Origin: Rhodovulum sp. 12E13
GTDB taxonomy: Bacteria > Pseudomonadota > Alphaproteobacteria > Rhodobacterales > Rhodobacteraceae
Length of the DNA stretch: 64,000 bases
Reading direction: 5' to 3'
NCBI RefSeq assembly: GCF_003340565.1
Contig: NZ_QPLK01000009.1
Span: 62,001-126,000 of the forward strand
In this document: one piece after another, positions 26,075 to 34,597 of the stretch
How the letters are laid out: every line of letters starts with the position of its first letter
Numbering within the stretch: the stretch's first letter is position 1
Notes under the pieces: generated by a model
What the model saw: the letters and a program-made list of their open reading frames with translations, nothing else
Database searches by the model: none
Told to the model about the DNA's origin: nothing
Made by a program: the position numbers and the translations under genes

Positions 26075-26923
26075 ATGAGACTGGTGCGCTACGGAGAGGC
26101 GGGCACGGAGGCGCCCGGCATGATCGACGACTCGGGCACGCTGCGCGACCTGTCGGGCGAGGTGGCCGACATCGCCGGCGAGGCGCTTTTGCCCGAGACG
26201 CTCGCGCGCCTCGCCGCGCTCGACGCCGCCGCGCTGCCCGCGGTAGAGGGAGCGCCGCGCCTCGGCGCGTGCGTCGGCCGCGTCGGCAAGCTGATCGGGA
26301 TCGGCCTCAACTACGCCGATCACGCGGCCGAGGCGGGCCAGCCCGTCCCGCCGGAACCGGTGGTCTTTCTCAAGGCGACGAGCGCGATCTGCGGGCCGGC
26401 CGACGACGTGATCCTGCCCCCCGGCGCCGACAAGACCGACTGGGAGGTGGAGCTGGGCGTCGTGATCGGGCGCGAGGCGCGCTATGTCGCCGAGGCCGAC
26501 GCGCTGGCCCATGTGGCGGGCTACTGCGTGGTCAACGACGTCTCCGACCGCGGCTGGCAGATGGACCGCGCCGGCCAGTGGACGAAGGGCAAGTCGGCCG
26601 ACACCTTCGCGCCCCTAGGGCCATGGCTGGTGACGGCCGACGCGGTGCGCGACCCGCAGGCCCGGCGCCTGACGCTCGACATCGACGGTCGGCGGATGCA
26701 GGACGGCTCGACCGAGACGATGGTCTACGGCGTCGCGCATCTGGTGCATTACCTCAGCCACGTGATGAGCCTTCAGCCGGGCGACGTCATCTCGACGGGC
26801 ACGCCCCCCGGCGTCGCGCTCGGCCGCGCCGACACGCCGTGGCTGCGGCCCGGTCAGGTGATGGAGGCCGAGGTCGAGGGGCTGGGCCGACAGCGCAACC
26901 GGATCGTCGCCGCGCCCGGGTGA
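26075..26923 (+). CDS. fumarylacetoacetate hydrolase family protein
   Basis: 282 residues. Family landmarks are IGLNYADHAAEAGQPVPPEP, FLKATSAICGP, DWEVELGVVIGR with acidic metal ligands, GYCVVNDVSDR and ISTGTPPGVALG. These enzymes cleave C-C bonds in diketo acids or act on 2-keto-3-deoxy-sugar-acid derivatives. The ATG follows a GGGGAGGGG ribosome-binding site. A KDPG-type aldolase starts 77 bases downstream on the same strand. Together they may degrade a 2-keto-3-deoxy sugar acid (for example a deoxyfuconate-type route), but this is inference. Confidence 0.88.
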   Translation: MRLVRYGEAGTEAPGMIDDSGTLRDLSGEVADIAGEALLPETLARLAALDAAALPAVEGAPRLGACVGRVGKLIGIGLNYADHAAEAGQPVPPEPVVFLKATSAICGPADDVILPPGADKTDWEVELGVVIGREARYVAEADALAHVAGYCVVNDVSDRGWQMDRAGQWTKGKSADTFAPLGPWLVTADAVRDPQARRLTLDIDGRRMQDGSTETMVYGVAHLVHYLSHVMSLQPGDVISTGTPPGVALGRADTPWLRPGQVMEAEVEGLGRQRNRIVAAPG

Positions 26924-26999
26924 TCCCTCGCGGCGCGAAGCAAGGTCGACTTCGCGCTTTGCCGGCGCTAGCAGGGGCCGACAGGCGAGGGAGGGCACG

Positions 27000-27644
27000 A
27001 TGGACACCTTTGCAGAGCTGGGCCGGCACGGCGTCGTGCCAGTGATCGAGATCGACGATGCGGCCCACGCCTTGCCCCTCGCCGATGCGCTCGCCGCGGG
27101 CGGGCTGCCCGTGGCCGAGATCACCTTTCGCACCCCGGCCGCACGCGACGCGATCGCGGCCGTTGCGGCGCAGCGCCCCGACATGCTGGTGGGGGCCGGC
27201 ACCGTGCTGACGCCCGCGCAGGTCGATGCGGCGCGGGAGGCCGGCGCCCGTTACGGCCTCGCACCGGGGCTGAACCGCGCGGTTCGCGCGCGGGCGGCCG
27301 AGGCCGGGCTGCCCTTCGCCCCCGGCGTGATGACCCCCTCCGAGATCGAGCAGGCGCTGGAGGCGGGCTGCGCGATGGTGAAGTTCTTCCCCGCCATGGC
27401 GGCGGGCGGCCCGGCCATGCTCAAGGCGATCGCCGGTCCCTATGCGCATACCGGCATCGGCTTCAACCCGACCGGTGGCGTCACCTTGGACACGTTGAAG
27501 GACTGGCTGGCGTTGCCGCAGGTCCGCGCGGTGGGGGGCACCTGGATCGCATCGCGCGCCGACATCGCCGCCGAACGGTGGGAGGCCATCGCCGAAAACG
27601 CCCGCGCCGCGGTCGACCGCGTGGCCCGGGTGCGCGCCGGCTGA
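27000..27644 (+). CDS. eda: 2-dehydro-3-deoxy-phosphogluconate/4-hydroxy-2-oxoglutarate aldolase
   Basis: 214 residues, class I aldolase barrel. It splits 2-keto-3-deoxy-6-phosphogluconate to pyruvate and glyceraldehyde-3-phosphate (Entner-Doudoroff pathway) or acts on related keto acids. The general acid-base Glu is in PVAEITFRT (about residue 40), GAGTVL is near 65, and the Schiff-base Lys is in MVKFFPA (about 128). GGVTLD near the C-terminus closes the phosphate site. The ATG has GGGAGGGCACG upstream. No edd gene is adjacent. Confidence 0.93.
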   Translation: MDTFAELGRHGVVPVIEIDDAAHALPLADALAAGGLPVAEITFRTPAARDAIAAVAAQRPDMLVGAGTVLTPAQVDAAREAGARYGLAPGLNRAVRARAAEAGLPFAPGVMTPSEIEQALEAGCAMVKFFPAMAAGGPAMLKAIAGPYAHTGIGFNPTGGVTLDTLKDWLALPQVRAVGGTWIASRADIAAERWEAIAENARAAVDRVARVRAG

Positions 27645-27655
27645 ACGGCGGCCGC

Positions 27656-28366
27656 TCAGGCGCCCGGAAACGCCGCCTCGAGAGCGATCTCGACCATCTC
27701 GGCAAAGCCCGACTGTCGCTCGGGCGCCTCGAGCGCGGCGCCGGTCAGCAGGTGGTCGGACACCGTCAGCACGGCCAGCGCCCGCCGGCCATGGCGCGCG
27801 GCCACGGTGTAGAGTTCGGCCGCCTCCATCTCGACGGCGAGGATGCCGTGGCGCGTCATCTCCTCGTTGAGATCGGGTCGCTCGTCGTAGAACACGTCGG
27901 AGCTGTAGATACCGCCCACATGCAGCCCCGTGCCCCGCGCCTCGGCCGCCCTGGCCGCCGCCGACAGGAGGCTCCAGTCGGCGCAGGGCGCATAGTTCAA
28001 CTCGCGGAAGATGCCGCGCGACGGCGTCGAGAGGGTCGAGGCGGTCATCGCGAGGATCACGTCGCGCAGATGCACGTCGGATTGCATCGCCCCGCAGGAG
28101 CCGATGCGGATCAGCGTCTGCGCCCCGTAGTCGCGGATCAGTTCGTTGGCGTAGATCGACAGCGACGGCATCCCCATGCCCGAGCCGTGGATGGTCACCC
28201 GGTTTCCCCGCCAGGTGCCGGTAAAGCCCAGCATCCCCCGCACCTCGTTGACGCAGACCGGATCGGTCAGAAAGGTCTCGGCCGCCCACTTCGCGCGCAG
28301 GGGATCGCCCGGCATCAGCACGGTCTTGGCGATCTGCCCCTTTTCGGCCCCGATATGGATCGTCAT
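27656..28366 (-). CDS. deoD: purine-nucleoside phosphorylase, DeoD type
   Basis: 236 residues, close to the 239 of E. coli DeoD. It splits purine (deoxy)nucleosides with phosphate into base plus (deoxy)ribose-1-phosphate. Motifs are [37 protein letters not shown] and [12 protein letters not shown]; the catalytic Asp is in [11 protein letters not shown]. The start at 28366 gives the conserved head [10 protein letters not shown]. Its end converges with eda, 11 bases apart, so the two terminators must overlap. Confidence 0.95.
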   Translation of the reverse strand: MTIHIGAEKGQIAKTVLMPGDPLRAKWAAETFLTDPVCVNEVRGMLGFTGTWRGNRVTIHGSGMGMPSLSIYANELIRDYGAQTLIRIGSCGAMQSDVHLRDVILAMTASTLSTPSRGIFRELNYAPCADWSLLSAAARAAEARGTGLHVGGIYSSDVFYDERPDLNEEMTRHGILAVEMEAAELYTVAARHGRRALAVLTVSDHLLTGAALEAPERQSGFAEMVEIALEAAFPGA

Positions 28367-28446
28367 CTGTCGCCCCCGCTCAAACCCGTTGCCCGGGCGC
28401 CGCCCGCATGCGACCCTACCGCTATCGCGTCGCGGGAACGGTGGGA

Positions 28447-29013
28447 ATGCGGAAAAGGGCTTTGGCAGGGGCATGGGGCGTCGCCGCTCTGGTGGCGTCC
28501 GCGCCGGCACTGGTGCCGGCCGAGCCCGGCTTCACCTACGAGCCCGGATTCAGCCCCATCGAACGTGCCCTGGTGTTGGCGCTCTTCACGGCGGTCCAGC
28601 CCCGGTCGATCGCCGACGATATCGAGATCTGCGGCTACATCTACCGCGATTCGGCGGGGCAATTGCGCGCCACGGCGGCCGAGGACGGAGACAAGGAGAC
28701 CTGCATGGCCCCGTGGCCCGCGTGGGGAGAGCCGCTCGCCTCGTGGCACACCCATGGCGCGTTCGACGCCGACCTGTGGACAGAGGTGCCGTCGGCCCGC
28801 GATCTGCAGGCCGACCACTACGAGGGGGTCGACGGCTGGGTGGCGACGCCGGGCGGCCGGTTGTGGCATGTCGACGGCGTCAACCGGATCGCCACGCTGG
28901 TCTGCGGCCCCGGCTGCCTGCCGGCGGATGCCGACTACGATCCCGACCTGTCGGGGCCGGTCGGCACACGCTACACCCTCGACGACCTTCTGGACAAGTT
29001 CGCCGAGGAGTGA
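28447..29013 (+). CDS. exported DUF4329 domain protein
   Basis: 188 residues with a signal peptide (about 1-25: RKR, then a hydrophobic run [17 protein letters not shown]). The mature part matches DUF4329 as recalled: [20 protein letters not shown], then ASWHTHGAF and [12 protein letters not shown]. Glu60, the His-Thr-His at 101-103 and Ser116-x-x-Asp119 form a pattern like JAMM/JAB metallopeptidases, though the gap between HTH and S-x-x-D is longer than standard. Four Cys suggest disulfides in the periplasm. DUF4329 is usually seen as a C-terminal domain of large polymorphic proteins; here it stands alone. A frame extension to 28408 was not used because the signal peptide begins at 28447. 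Confidence 0.75.
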   Translation: MRKRALAGAWGVAALVASAPALVPAEPGFTYEPGFSPIERALVLALFTAVQPRSIADDIEICGYIYRDSAGQLRATAAEDGDKETCMAPWPAWGEPLASWHTHGAFDADLWTEVPSARDLQADHYEGVDGWVATPGGRLWHVDGVNRIATLVCGPGCLPADADYDPDLSGPVGTRYTLDDLLDKFAEE

Positions 29014-29064
29014 GCGACGGTCGGTCTGGCGAGTGTCACGCTGTCGCGCCCGCCAGTGCCGGGT

Positions 29065-29403
29065 TCAGATCGCGAGCTTCTCGAGGTTGCCCTGCTGCTC
29101 GGCTTCCTTGATCCAGTCCGGCTTGCGGCCGCGGCCCGACCAGGTCTTTTTCGGATCGGTCGGGTGACGGTATTTCGGCGGATTGACCGGGCCCGCCGAA
29201 CGCGCCTTGCGCCGGCCGCGGCCCTTGCCCGAGGGGGCAACGCCAAGCTCGGCAAGCGAAAAGCCGTATTTGCCCGCCGCTTCCTCGGCGGCCCTGCGTG
29301 CCTCTTCGCGCTCGCGGTCGGCGAGCGACTCGAGCGCCGCGTCGACGCGGGCGCGCAGGTCGGTCAGCTCTTCGCGGCTCATCTTTTCGAGGTCGATTTT
29401 CAT
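29065..29403 (-). CDS. H-NS family nucleoid-associated protein
   Basis: 112 residues, like the HvrA/H-NS-type proteins of Rhodobacter. The N-terminal half (about 1-50) is a charged oligomerisation helix (EELTDLRARVDAALESLADR). The C-terminal DNA-binding part has KYRHPTDPKKTWSGRGRKPD, with the minor-groove loop SGRGRKP; a basic linker (GKGRGRRKAR) lies between. It likely silences AT-rich DNA or tunes metabolic genes. The ATG at 29403 has GGGAG 6 bases upstream; that sequence is one arm of a perfect dyad (29407-29430). Confidence 0.92.
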   Translation of the reverse strand: MKIDLEKMSREELTDLRARVDAALESLADREREEARRAAEEAAGKYGFSLAELGVAPSGKGRGRRKARSAGPVNPPKYRHPTDPKKTWSGRGRKPDWIKEAEQQGNLEKLAI

Positions 29404-29406
29404 ATC

Positions 29407-29430
29407 GGTCTCCCTTCCATGCGGGAGACC
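29407..29430 (-). promoter_or_regulatory. dyad covering the hns ribosome-binding site
   Basis: GGTCTCCC and its exact complement GGGAGACC flank an 8-base loop. On the hns strand the 3' arm contains the ribosome-binding GGGAG. As RNA it would hide the site; as DNA it could be an operator. A possible promoter (TTGTCT, 16 bases, TATGTG; 29430-29457) would start transcription near 29423 and cut off most of the 5' arm. The operator reading and the RNA reading therefore depend on the true start. Confidence 0.5.
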
Positions 29431-29457
29431 ACATATCGGCAAATTCCGAAAAGACAA
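29430..29457 (-). promoter_or_regulatory. candidate hns promoter
   Basis: On the minus strand TTGTCT (29457-29452), a 16-base spacer and TATGTG (29435-29430) precede the hns ATG by about 27 bases. The match to the sigma-70 consensus is moderate. Confidence 0.35.
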
Positions 29458-29495
29458 TTAGCCCCGTCGCGGAAAGTCCCCTTTTCGGCGACCTG

Positions 29496-31520
29496 TCATT
29501 CCGCTGCCACGCGCCCCGGATCGGCGAGCTGCACGATATCGCCCATGATCCGGTTCAGCTCGAAATCCTTGGGCGTGTAGACGCGCGCGACGCCCATCGC
29601 CTCGAGCCTTTTCGCGTCGTCCTCGGGAATGATCCCGCCGACGATCACCGGAATGTGCCCGAGGCCCGCGGCGCGCAGCCTGTCCATCAGCTCGCGCATA
29701 AGCGGCATGTGGCTGCCCGAGAGAATCGACAGCCCGATCACGTGCGGCGCCTCGCGCTCGGCCGCGGCCACGATCTCGTCGGGAGTCAGGCGAATGCCCT
29801 CGTAGTCGATCTCCATTCCGCAGTCGCGCGCGCGGAAAACGATCTGCTCGGCGCCGTTGGAATGGCCGTCGAGCCCCGGCTTGCCCATCATGAACTTCAA
29901 CCGCCGCCCCAGCCGATCCGACACGGCATCCACCTCGGCGCGCAGATCGTCGAGACCCTCGGTCTTGTTCGAGGGGCTGCGCGACACGCCGGTCGGCCCG
30001 CGATACTGCCCGAAGACCGCGCGCATCACGCCGGCCCATTCGCCGGTGGTCACGCCCGCCTTCGCCGCCGCGATGGAGGGCGGCATCACGTTGTCTCCCG
30101 TCTCGGCCGCCTTGCGCAGCGCCTCGAGCGCCCGGGTCACCGCCGAGTCGTCGCGCGCCTCGCGCCAGGCGTTCAGCCGCGCCACCTGGTCGGCCTCGAC
30201 CCCTTCGTCGACCACGAGGATGCCGCCCTGCTCGTCGACGAGCGGCGAGGGCTCGCACTCGACATACTTGTTCACGCCCACGACCACGGTCTGGCCCGTC
30301 TCGATCCCGTTCACCCGGTCGGCGTTGGCGCTGACCAGTTGCGCCTTCATGTAGTCGATCGCCTCGATGGCACCGCCCATCGCGTCGATATTGGCCAGCT
30401 CCGCCCGCGCCCCCTCCTTCAGCGCCTCGACCTTGCGCTCGACCGCCGGATTGCCGTCGAACAGATCGTCATATTCCAATAGGTCGGTCTCGTAGGCGAG
30501 GATCTGCTGCATCCTCAGCGACCATTGCTGATCCCACGGGCGCGGCAGGCCGAGCGCCTCGTTCCACGCCGGCAACTGGACAGCCCGCGCCCGCGCCCTT
30601 TTCGACAATGTGACCGCGAGCATTTCCAGAAGTATGCGGTAGACGTTGTTTTCGGGCTGCTGCTCCGTCAATCCAAGGGAATTGACCTGCACGCCATACC
30701 GGAAGCGCCGAAACTTGGGGTTATCGACGCCATAGCGAGCGCGCGTGATCTCGTCCCACAGATCGACGAAGGCGCGCATCTTGCACATTTCCGCGACGAA
30801 GCGGATGCCGGCGTTCACGAAAAAGGAAATGCGGCCGACGAGGATCGGGAAATCCTCGTCGGGCACCTGGCCCTTGAGGTCGTCCAGCACGGCCGTCGCC
30901 GTGGCCAGCGCGAAGGCGAGCTCCTGCTCGGGCGTCGCGCCCGCCTCCTGAAGATGGTAGGAGCAGACGTTCATCGGGTTCCATTTCGGAACCTCGCGGT
31001 AGCAGAAGGCGGCGACGTCGGTGATCAGGCGAAGCGACGGCTTCGGCGGGCAGATATAGGTGCCGCGGCTGAGATACTCCTTGATGATGTCGTTCTGCAC
31101 CGTGCCCGACAGCTTGGCGACGTCGGCGCCCTGCTCCTCGGCCACCGCGATATAGAGGGCGAGCAGCCACGGCGCGGTGGCGTTGATCGTCATCGAGGTG
31201 TTCATCTGCTCGAGGGGGATCTGCTCGAACAACGTGCGCATGTCGCCCAGATGCGCGATCGGCACGCCGACCTTGCCCACCTCGCCGCGGGCAAGCTCGT
31301 GATCGCTGTCGTAGCCGGTCTGCGTCGGCAGGTCGAAGGCGACAGAGAGCCCCGTCTGCCCGCGGGCGAGGTTGCCCCGGTAAAGCGCGTTCGAGGCGGC
31401 AGCCGTCGAGTGGCCCGCATAGGTGCGGAAGAGCCAGGGCTTGTCGCGCTCGCGGGCGGCGGCCGCGTCGGCGCGCGTGTCGTCCTTGTCGCCCGCCTCG
31501 GTGGTAAACTTGCTGGCCAT
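29496..31520 (-). CDS. ecm: ethylmalonyl-CoA mutase (B12-dependent)
   Basis: 674 residues. It isomerises (2R)-ethylmalonyl-CoA to (2S)-methylsuccinyl-CoA in the ethylmalonyl-CoA pathway for acetyl-CoA assimilation. The barrel domain has LFRTYAGHSTAAASNALYR, SVAFDLPTQTGYDSD and SGTVQNDIIKEY. The C-terminal B12 domain has the lower-ligand motif DGHSNG (His about residue 553), then LSILSGSH and GGIIPEDD. A single-chain mutase with this N-terminus and ccr 1.7 kb away favours Ecm over methylmalonyl-CoA mutase. The start at 31520 has GGAGGCGAG upstream; an ATG at 31547 is possible. Confidence 0.92.
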   Translation of the reverse strand: MASKFTTEAGDKDDTRADAAAARERDKPWLFRTYAGHSTAAASNALYRGNLARGQTGLSVAFDLPTQTGYDSDHELARGEVGKVGVPIAHLGDMRTLFEQIPLEQMNTSMTINATAPWLLALYIAVAEEQGADVAKLSGTVQNDIIKEYLSRGTYICPPKPSLRLITDVAAFCYREVPKWNPMNVCSYHLQEAGATPEQELAFALATATAVLDDLKGQVPDEDFPILVGRISFFVNAGIRFVAEMCKMRAFVDLWDEITRARYGVDNPKFRRFRYGVQVNSLGLTEQQPENNVYRILLEMLAVTLSKRARARAVQLPAWNEALGLPRPWDQQWSLRMQQILAYETDLLEYDDLFDGNPAVERKVEALKEGARAELANIDAMGGAIEAIDYMKAQLVSANADRVNGIETGQTVVVGVNKYVECEPSPLVDEQGGILVVDEGVEADQVARLNAWREARDDSAVTRALEALRKAAETGDNVMPPSIAAAKAGVTTGEWAGVMRAVFGQYRGPTGVSRSPSNKTEGLDDLRAEVDAVSDRLGRRLKFMMGKPGLDGHSNGAEQIVFRARDCGMEIDYEGIRLTPDEIVAAAEREAPHVIGLSILSGSHMPLMRELMDRLRAAGLGHIPVIVGGIIPEDDAKRLEAMGVARVYTPKDFELNRIMGDIVQLADPGRVAAE

Positions 31521-31536
31521 CTCTCGCCTCCGCATC

Positions 31537-31560
31537 TTGCGCAACATTCTTTCTTTGCGC
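31537..31560 (-). promoter_or_regulatory. candidate operator in the ecm leader (TTGCGC boxes)
   Basis: A perfect 8-base palindrome TTGCGCAA (31537-31544) and a second TTTGCGC (31554-31560) lie between the proposed ecm -10 element and its ATG. ScfR/RamB-type regulators of related pathways recognise TTTGCAAA-like sites, so these are reasonable operator candidates. A TTGCGC also lies in the proposed ccr promoter. Confidence 0.4.
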
Positions 31561-31562
31561 GG

Positions 31563-31592
31563 CAGATAGGGCTAACAATCTGCCATTGTCAA
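31563..31592 (-). promoter_or_regulatory. candidate ecm promoter
   Basis: On the minus strand a perfect TTGACA (31592-31587), an 18-base spacer and TATCTG (31568-31563) sit about 42 bases upstream of the ecm ATG. Overlapping it are two copies of CAATCTGCC in direct orientation on the plus strand and an inverted GGCAGAT, a possible activator or repressor site. Confidence 0.6.
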
Positions 31593-31665
31593 TCTGCCGC
31601 GCCGCAGCGAACGGGCCGCCGCAGCGGGTCTCGTCCTTGGTGCCGCCCCGTTCCCCCGCCCCTGC

Positions 31666-31684
31666 TTCTTTCTGTTTCAAATAC
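31666..31684 (-). repeat. 19-base intergenic element, copy 1
   Basis: GTATTTGAAACAGAAAGAA on the minus strand, between the divergent ecm and acyltransferase genes. One of six matches in this window to RTATTTGNNNCARRAAGAA. Confidence 0.75.
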
Positions 31685-31755
31685 GCCGGCGCTACGGGCA
31701 CGTCCGCGCAACGCCGGGCATTGCCGTCGCCCGCGCCGCCTGCCACCGTCGCGGC

Positions 31756-33123
31756 ATGACGCAACCGGTCACCCTGCCGCTCTGGGCGCTTCTCCTGATC
31801 CTCGCCTTCGCGGCGGTGACATTCGCTTCGCATTTCCTGTTCCCGTCGGTGCGCTGGTTCTTCCGGCGGCGGGCCGAGCGGGCTGTGGCCGAGCTCAACC
31901 GGCGCCTGCACACCCCCATCCAGCCGTTCAAGCTCGCCCGCCGGCACGACATGGTCATGCGCCTCTCCTACGACAGCGAGGTGATGGCGGCGGTCCAGAC
32001 CGAGGCGCGGCGCGAGCGCATTCCCGAAAACGTCGCCTTCGAGCGCGCCCGCCGCTACGCGCGCGAGATCGTGCCGGCCTTCTCGGCGGCGGCGTATTTC
32101 GGCTTCGCGATCCGCCTGGCGCGATGGCTGTCGACCTCGCTCTACGACGTTCGGCTGCAGGTCGTGGACGAGGACGCGCTCAAGGCGATCCCGGCCGACG
32201 CGACGGTGGTCTTCGTGATGAACCACCGCTCGAACATGGATTACGTGCTGGTGACCTACCTCGTGGCCGAGCGCTCGGCGCTGTCCTACGCGGTGGGCGA
32301 GTGGGCGCGGGTCTGGCCGTTGCGTGCGCTGGTGAGGGCGATGGGCGCCTATTTCATCCGTCGCCGCTCGCGCGGGCAGCTCTACCGCCGGGTGCTGGCG
32401 CGCTATGTGCAGATGGCGGCCGAGGCGGGCGTCACGCAGGCGCTGTTTCCCGAGGGGGGGCTGTCGCTCGACGGGCGGCTCGGGTCGCCAAAGCTGGGGC
32501 TGCTCAACTACATCCGCGAGGGGGCCGAGACAGGCGGTCGCGCGGCCGTCTTCGTGCCCGTGGCGCTCAACTACGACCGCGTGCTCGAGGACAGGGTGCT
32601 GCTCGCCGCCTCCGCGAGCGGAGAGCGGCGCTTTCGGGCGCGCATCCCCACCGTGCTCGGCTTCGCGCTCAAGATGTTGCGCCTGCGTCTTCGGGGCCGC
32701 TTCCGCCGCTTCGGCCGCGCCGGCGTGGCGATGGGCCGGCCGCTGGCGCTGGCCGACGCGCCGACACGGACGGAGGATCTCGCCGCCGAACTCATGGCGC
32801 GGATCGAGGAGGCGATGCCGCGCCTGCCGCTGCCGCTCGTCGCCCGCGCCCTGACCGAGGCCGACGGTCCGCTTTCCCGCGCGGCGCTGACGGCCGGCGT
32901 CGGCCGCTGGCTCGCCGAGGCGGGGGCAGACGACCCGGCCGAAGCGGTCGTGGCCGAGGGCCTTGCGATGGCTCGCCTGCGCGGCCTGGTCCGCGAGGGG
33001 CCCGACGGCATCGTTCCCCAGCCGGACGAGGCGCGGCTGCTGCGCTTCTACGCGGCCTCCGTCACGCCCCGGCGCGCGGCGAGTCTGCCCGAGAGCCGGC
33101 GCCCGGAAATCGAGGCGACATAA
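31756..33123 (+). CDS. glycerol-3-phosphate/1-acylglycerol-phosphate acyltransferase family protein
   Basis: 455 residues. A membrane helix at the N-terminus (about 10-30) is followed by a PlsB/PlsC-type acyltransferase core: the catalytic H-x4-D box is NHRSNMD (156-162), and FPEGG (about 234) is the phosphate-binding block. Such enzymes put an acyl chain on glycerol-3-phosphate or dihydroxyacetone phosphate at the inner membrane. Length and the preceding region (EIVPAFS) suggest the PlsB-like group. It lies between ecm and ccr, facing ccr, a position that has nothing obvious to do with the ethylmalonyl-CoA pathway. Confidence 0.85.
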   Translation: MTQPVTLPLWALLLILAFAAVTFASHFLFPSVRWFFRRRAERAVAELNRRLHTPIQPFKLARRHDMVMRLSYDSEVMAAVQTEARRERIPENVAFERARRYAREIVPAFSAAAYFGFAIRLARWLSTSLYDVRLQVVDEDALKAIPADATVVFVMNHRSNMDYVLVTYLVAERSALSYAVGEWARVWPLRALVRAMGAYFIRRRSRGQLYRRVLARYVQMAAEAGVTQALFPEGGLSLDGRLGSPKLGLLNYIREGAETGGRAAVFVPVALNYDRVLEDRVLLAASASGERRFRARIPTVLGFALKMLRLRLRGRFRRFGRAGVAMGRPLALADAPTRTEDLAAELMARIEEAMPRLPLPLVARALTEADGPLSRAALTAGVGRWLAEAGADDPAEAVVAEGLAMARLRGLVREGPDGIVPQPDEARLLRFYAASVTPRRAASLPESRRPEIEAT

Positions 33124-33148
33124 AGTTTCGCAGGAAGCGGCATCAGGA

Positions 33149-33177
33149 TTGCATTGTTGCGCGCTTGTGCCTATCAG
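33149..33177 (+). promoter_or_regulatory. candidate ccr promoter
   Basis: TTGCAT (33149-33154), a 17-base spacer and TATCAG (33172-33177), about 56 bases before the ccr ATG. The spacer contains TTGCGC (33157-33162), the motif also found in the ecm leader. Confidence 0.5.
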
Positions 33178-33233
33178 GGCGCGACAGCCCGCGCGATTCT
33201 GCATCGCGGCGAGAGGACGATCAGGAGGCCCCC

Positions 33234-34520
33234 ATGGCGCTCGACCAGAACACCGACGCTCCCACCTACGACGCCCCCGAAAAGGAGCTCTACGAGATCG
33301 GCGAGATGCCCCCGATGGGCTACGTGCCGCCGAAGATGTATGGCTGGATCCTGCGGCAGGAGCGGCACGGCGACCCCGACCAGGCGCTGCAGGTCGAGGT
33401 GGTCGACACGCCGCAGATCGACAGCCACGAGGTGCTGGTGCTCGTGATGGCGGCAGGCGTCAACTACAACGGCGTCTGGGCCTGTCTCGGCAAGCCGGTC
33501 TCGGTCTTCAGGGGCCACGGGGCGCCCTACGCCGTCATCGGCTCCGATGCGGCGGGCATCGTCTGGGCCGTCGGCGACAAGGTGAAGAACTGGAAGGTCG
33601 GCGACGAGGTGGTCATCCACTGCAACCAGGACGACGGCGACGACGAGGAGTGCAACGGCGGCGACCCGATGTTCTCGCCCACGCAGCGGATCTGGGGCTA
33701 CGAGAGCGCCGACGGCTCGTTCGCGCAGTTCACCCGCGTGCAGGCGCAGCAGCTCATGCCGCGGCCGAAGCACCTGACCTGGGAAGAGAGCGCCTGCTAC
33801 GTGCTGACGCTCGCCACCGCCTATCGCATGCTCTTCGGCCACCATCCGCACGAGCTGAAGCCGGGGCAGAACGTGCTGGTCTGGGGCGCCTCTGGCGGCA
33901 TCGGCTCGTTCGCGATCCAGCTCGCCGTGGCGGCGGGGGCCAACGCCATCGGCGTGATCTCCGACGAGGACAAGCGCGACTTCGTGCTCGGCCTCGGCGC
34001 CAAGGGGGTCATCAACCGCAAGGATTTCGATTGCTGGGGCACGCTGCCGGAAGTCGGGTCGGAAGAGTATGCCGCCTGGTTCGCCGAGGCCCGCCGCTTC
34101 GGAAAGGCGATCTGGGAGTTCACCGGCAAGGGCAACAACGTCGACATCGTGTTCGAGCATCCGGGGCAGGCGACCTTTCCGGTCTCGTCGTTCGTCTGCA
34201 AGCGCGGCGGCATGGTGGTGATCTGCGCCGGCACGTCGGGCTACAACTGCACCTTCGACGTGCGCCACGTCTGGTCGCACCAGAAGCGCCTGCAGGGCAG
34301 CCACTTCGCCCATCTCAAGCAGGCCGCCGCCGCCAACAAGCTGATGATCGAGCGGCGGATCGACCCCTGCATGTCGGAGGTCTTTCCCTGGGCCGAGATC
34401 CCGACCGCGCACATGCAGATGCTGCGCAACGAGCACAAGCCGGGCAACATGGCGGTGCTGGTGCAGGCGCCCCGCACCGGCCTGCGCACGCTGGAAGACG
34501 TGGTCGAGGCCGGTGGCTGA
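33234..34520 (+). CDS. ccr: crotonyl-CoA carboxylase/reductase
   Basis: 428 residues. It reductively carboxylates crotonyl-CoA to (2S)-ethylmalonyl-CoA with NADPH and CO2, the signature step of the ethylmalonyl-CoA pathway. The head APEKELYEIGEMPPMGYVPP, VLVWGASGGIGSFAIQLAVA (nucleotide site), WGYES and HVWSHQKRLQGSHFAH are family hallmarks; the last two stretches hold the CO2-binding Glu and His positions known from studied Ccr enzymes. The ATG has a strong AGGAGG 6 bases upstream. It works with Ecm encoded nearby in opposite orientation. Confidence 0.97.
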   Translation: MALDQNTDAPTYDAPEKELYEIGEMPPMGYVPPKMYGWILRQERHGDPDQALQVEVVDTPQIDSHEVLVLVMAAGVNYNGVWACLGKPVSVFRGHGAPYAVIGSDAAGIVWAVGDKVKNWKVGDEVVIHCNQDDGDDEECNGGDPMFSPTQRIWGYESADGSFAQFTRVQAQQLMPRPKHLTWEESACYVLTLATAYRMLFGHHPHELKPGQNVLVWGASGGIGSFAIQLAVAAGANAIGVISDEDKRDFVLGLGAKGVINRKDFDCWGTLPEVGSEEYAAWFAEARRFGKAIWEFTGKGNNVDIVFEHPGQATFPVSSFVCKRGGMVVICAGTSGYNCTFDVRHVWSHQKRLQGSHFAHLKQAAAANKLMIERRIDPCMSEVFPWAEIPTAHMQMLRNEHKPGNMAVLVQAPRTGLRTLEDVVEAGG

Positions 34521-34551
34521 CCCAGCGGCACTTCACCGCAGAGGCGAGTCG

Positions 34552-34579
34552 CCGCCGGCGCCCGAAGGGGCGCCGGCGG
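34552..34579 (+). terminator. terminator of ccr
   Basis: Perfect 12-bp stem (CCGCCGGCGCCC and complement) with a GAAG tetraloop, 32 bases after the ccr stop, followed by a mildly T-rich tract. Confidence 0.75.
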
Positions 34580-34597
34580 TCGTCGTTTCGGCGTGTC

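Noticed and set aside
29496-31520. Calling the mutase a methylmalonyl-CoA mutase
   Set aside because: The shorter N-terminus, FRTYAGHSTAAASNALYR and the adjacent ccr fit ethylmalonyl-CoA mutase better.
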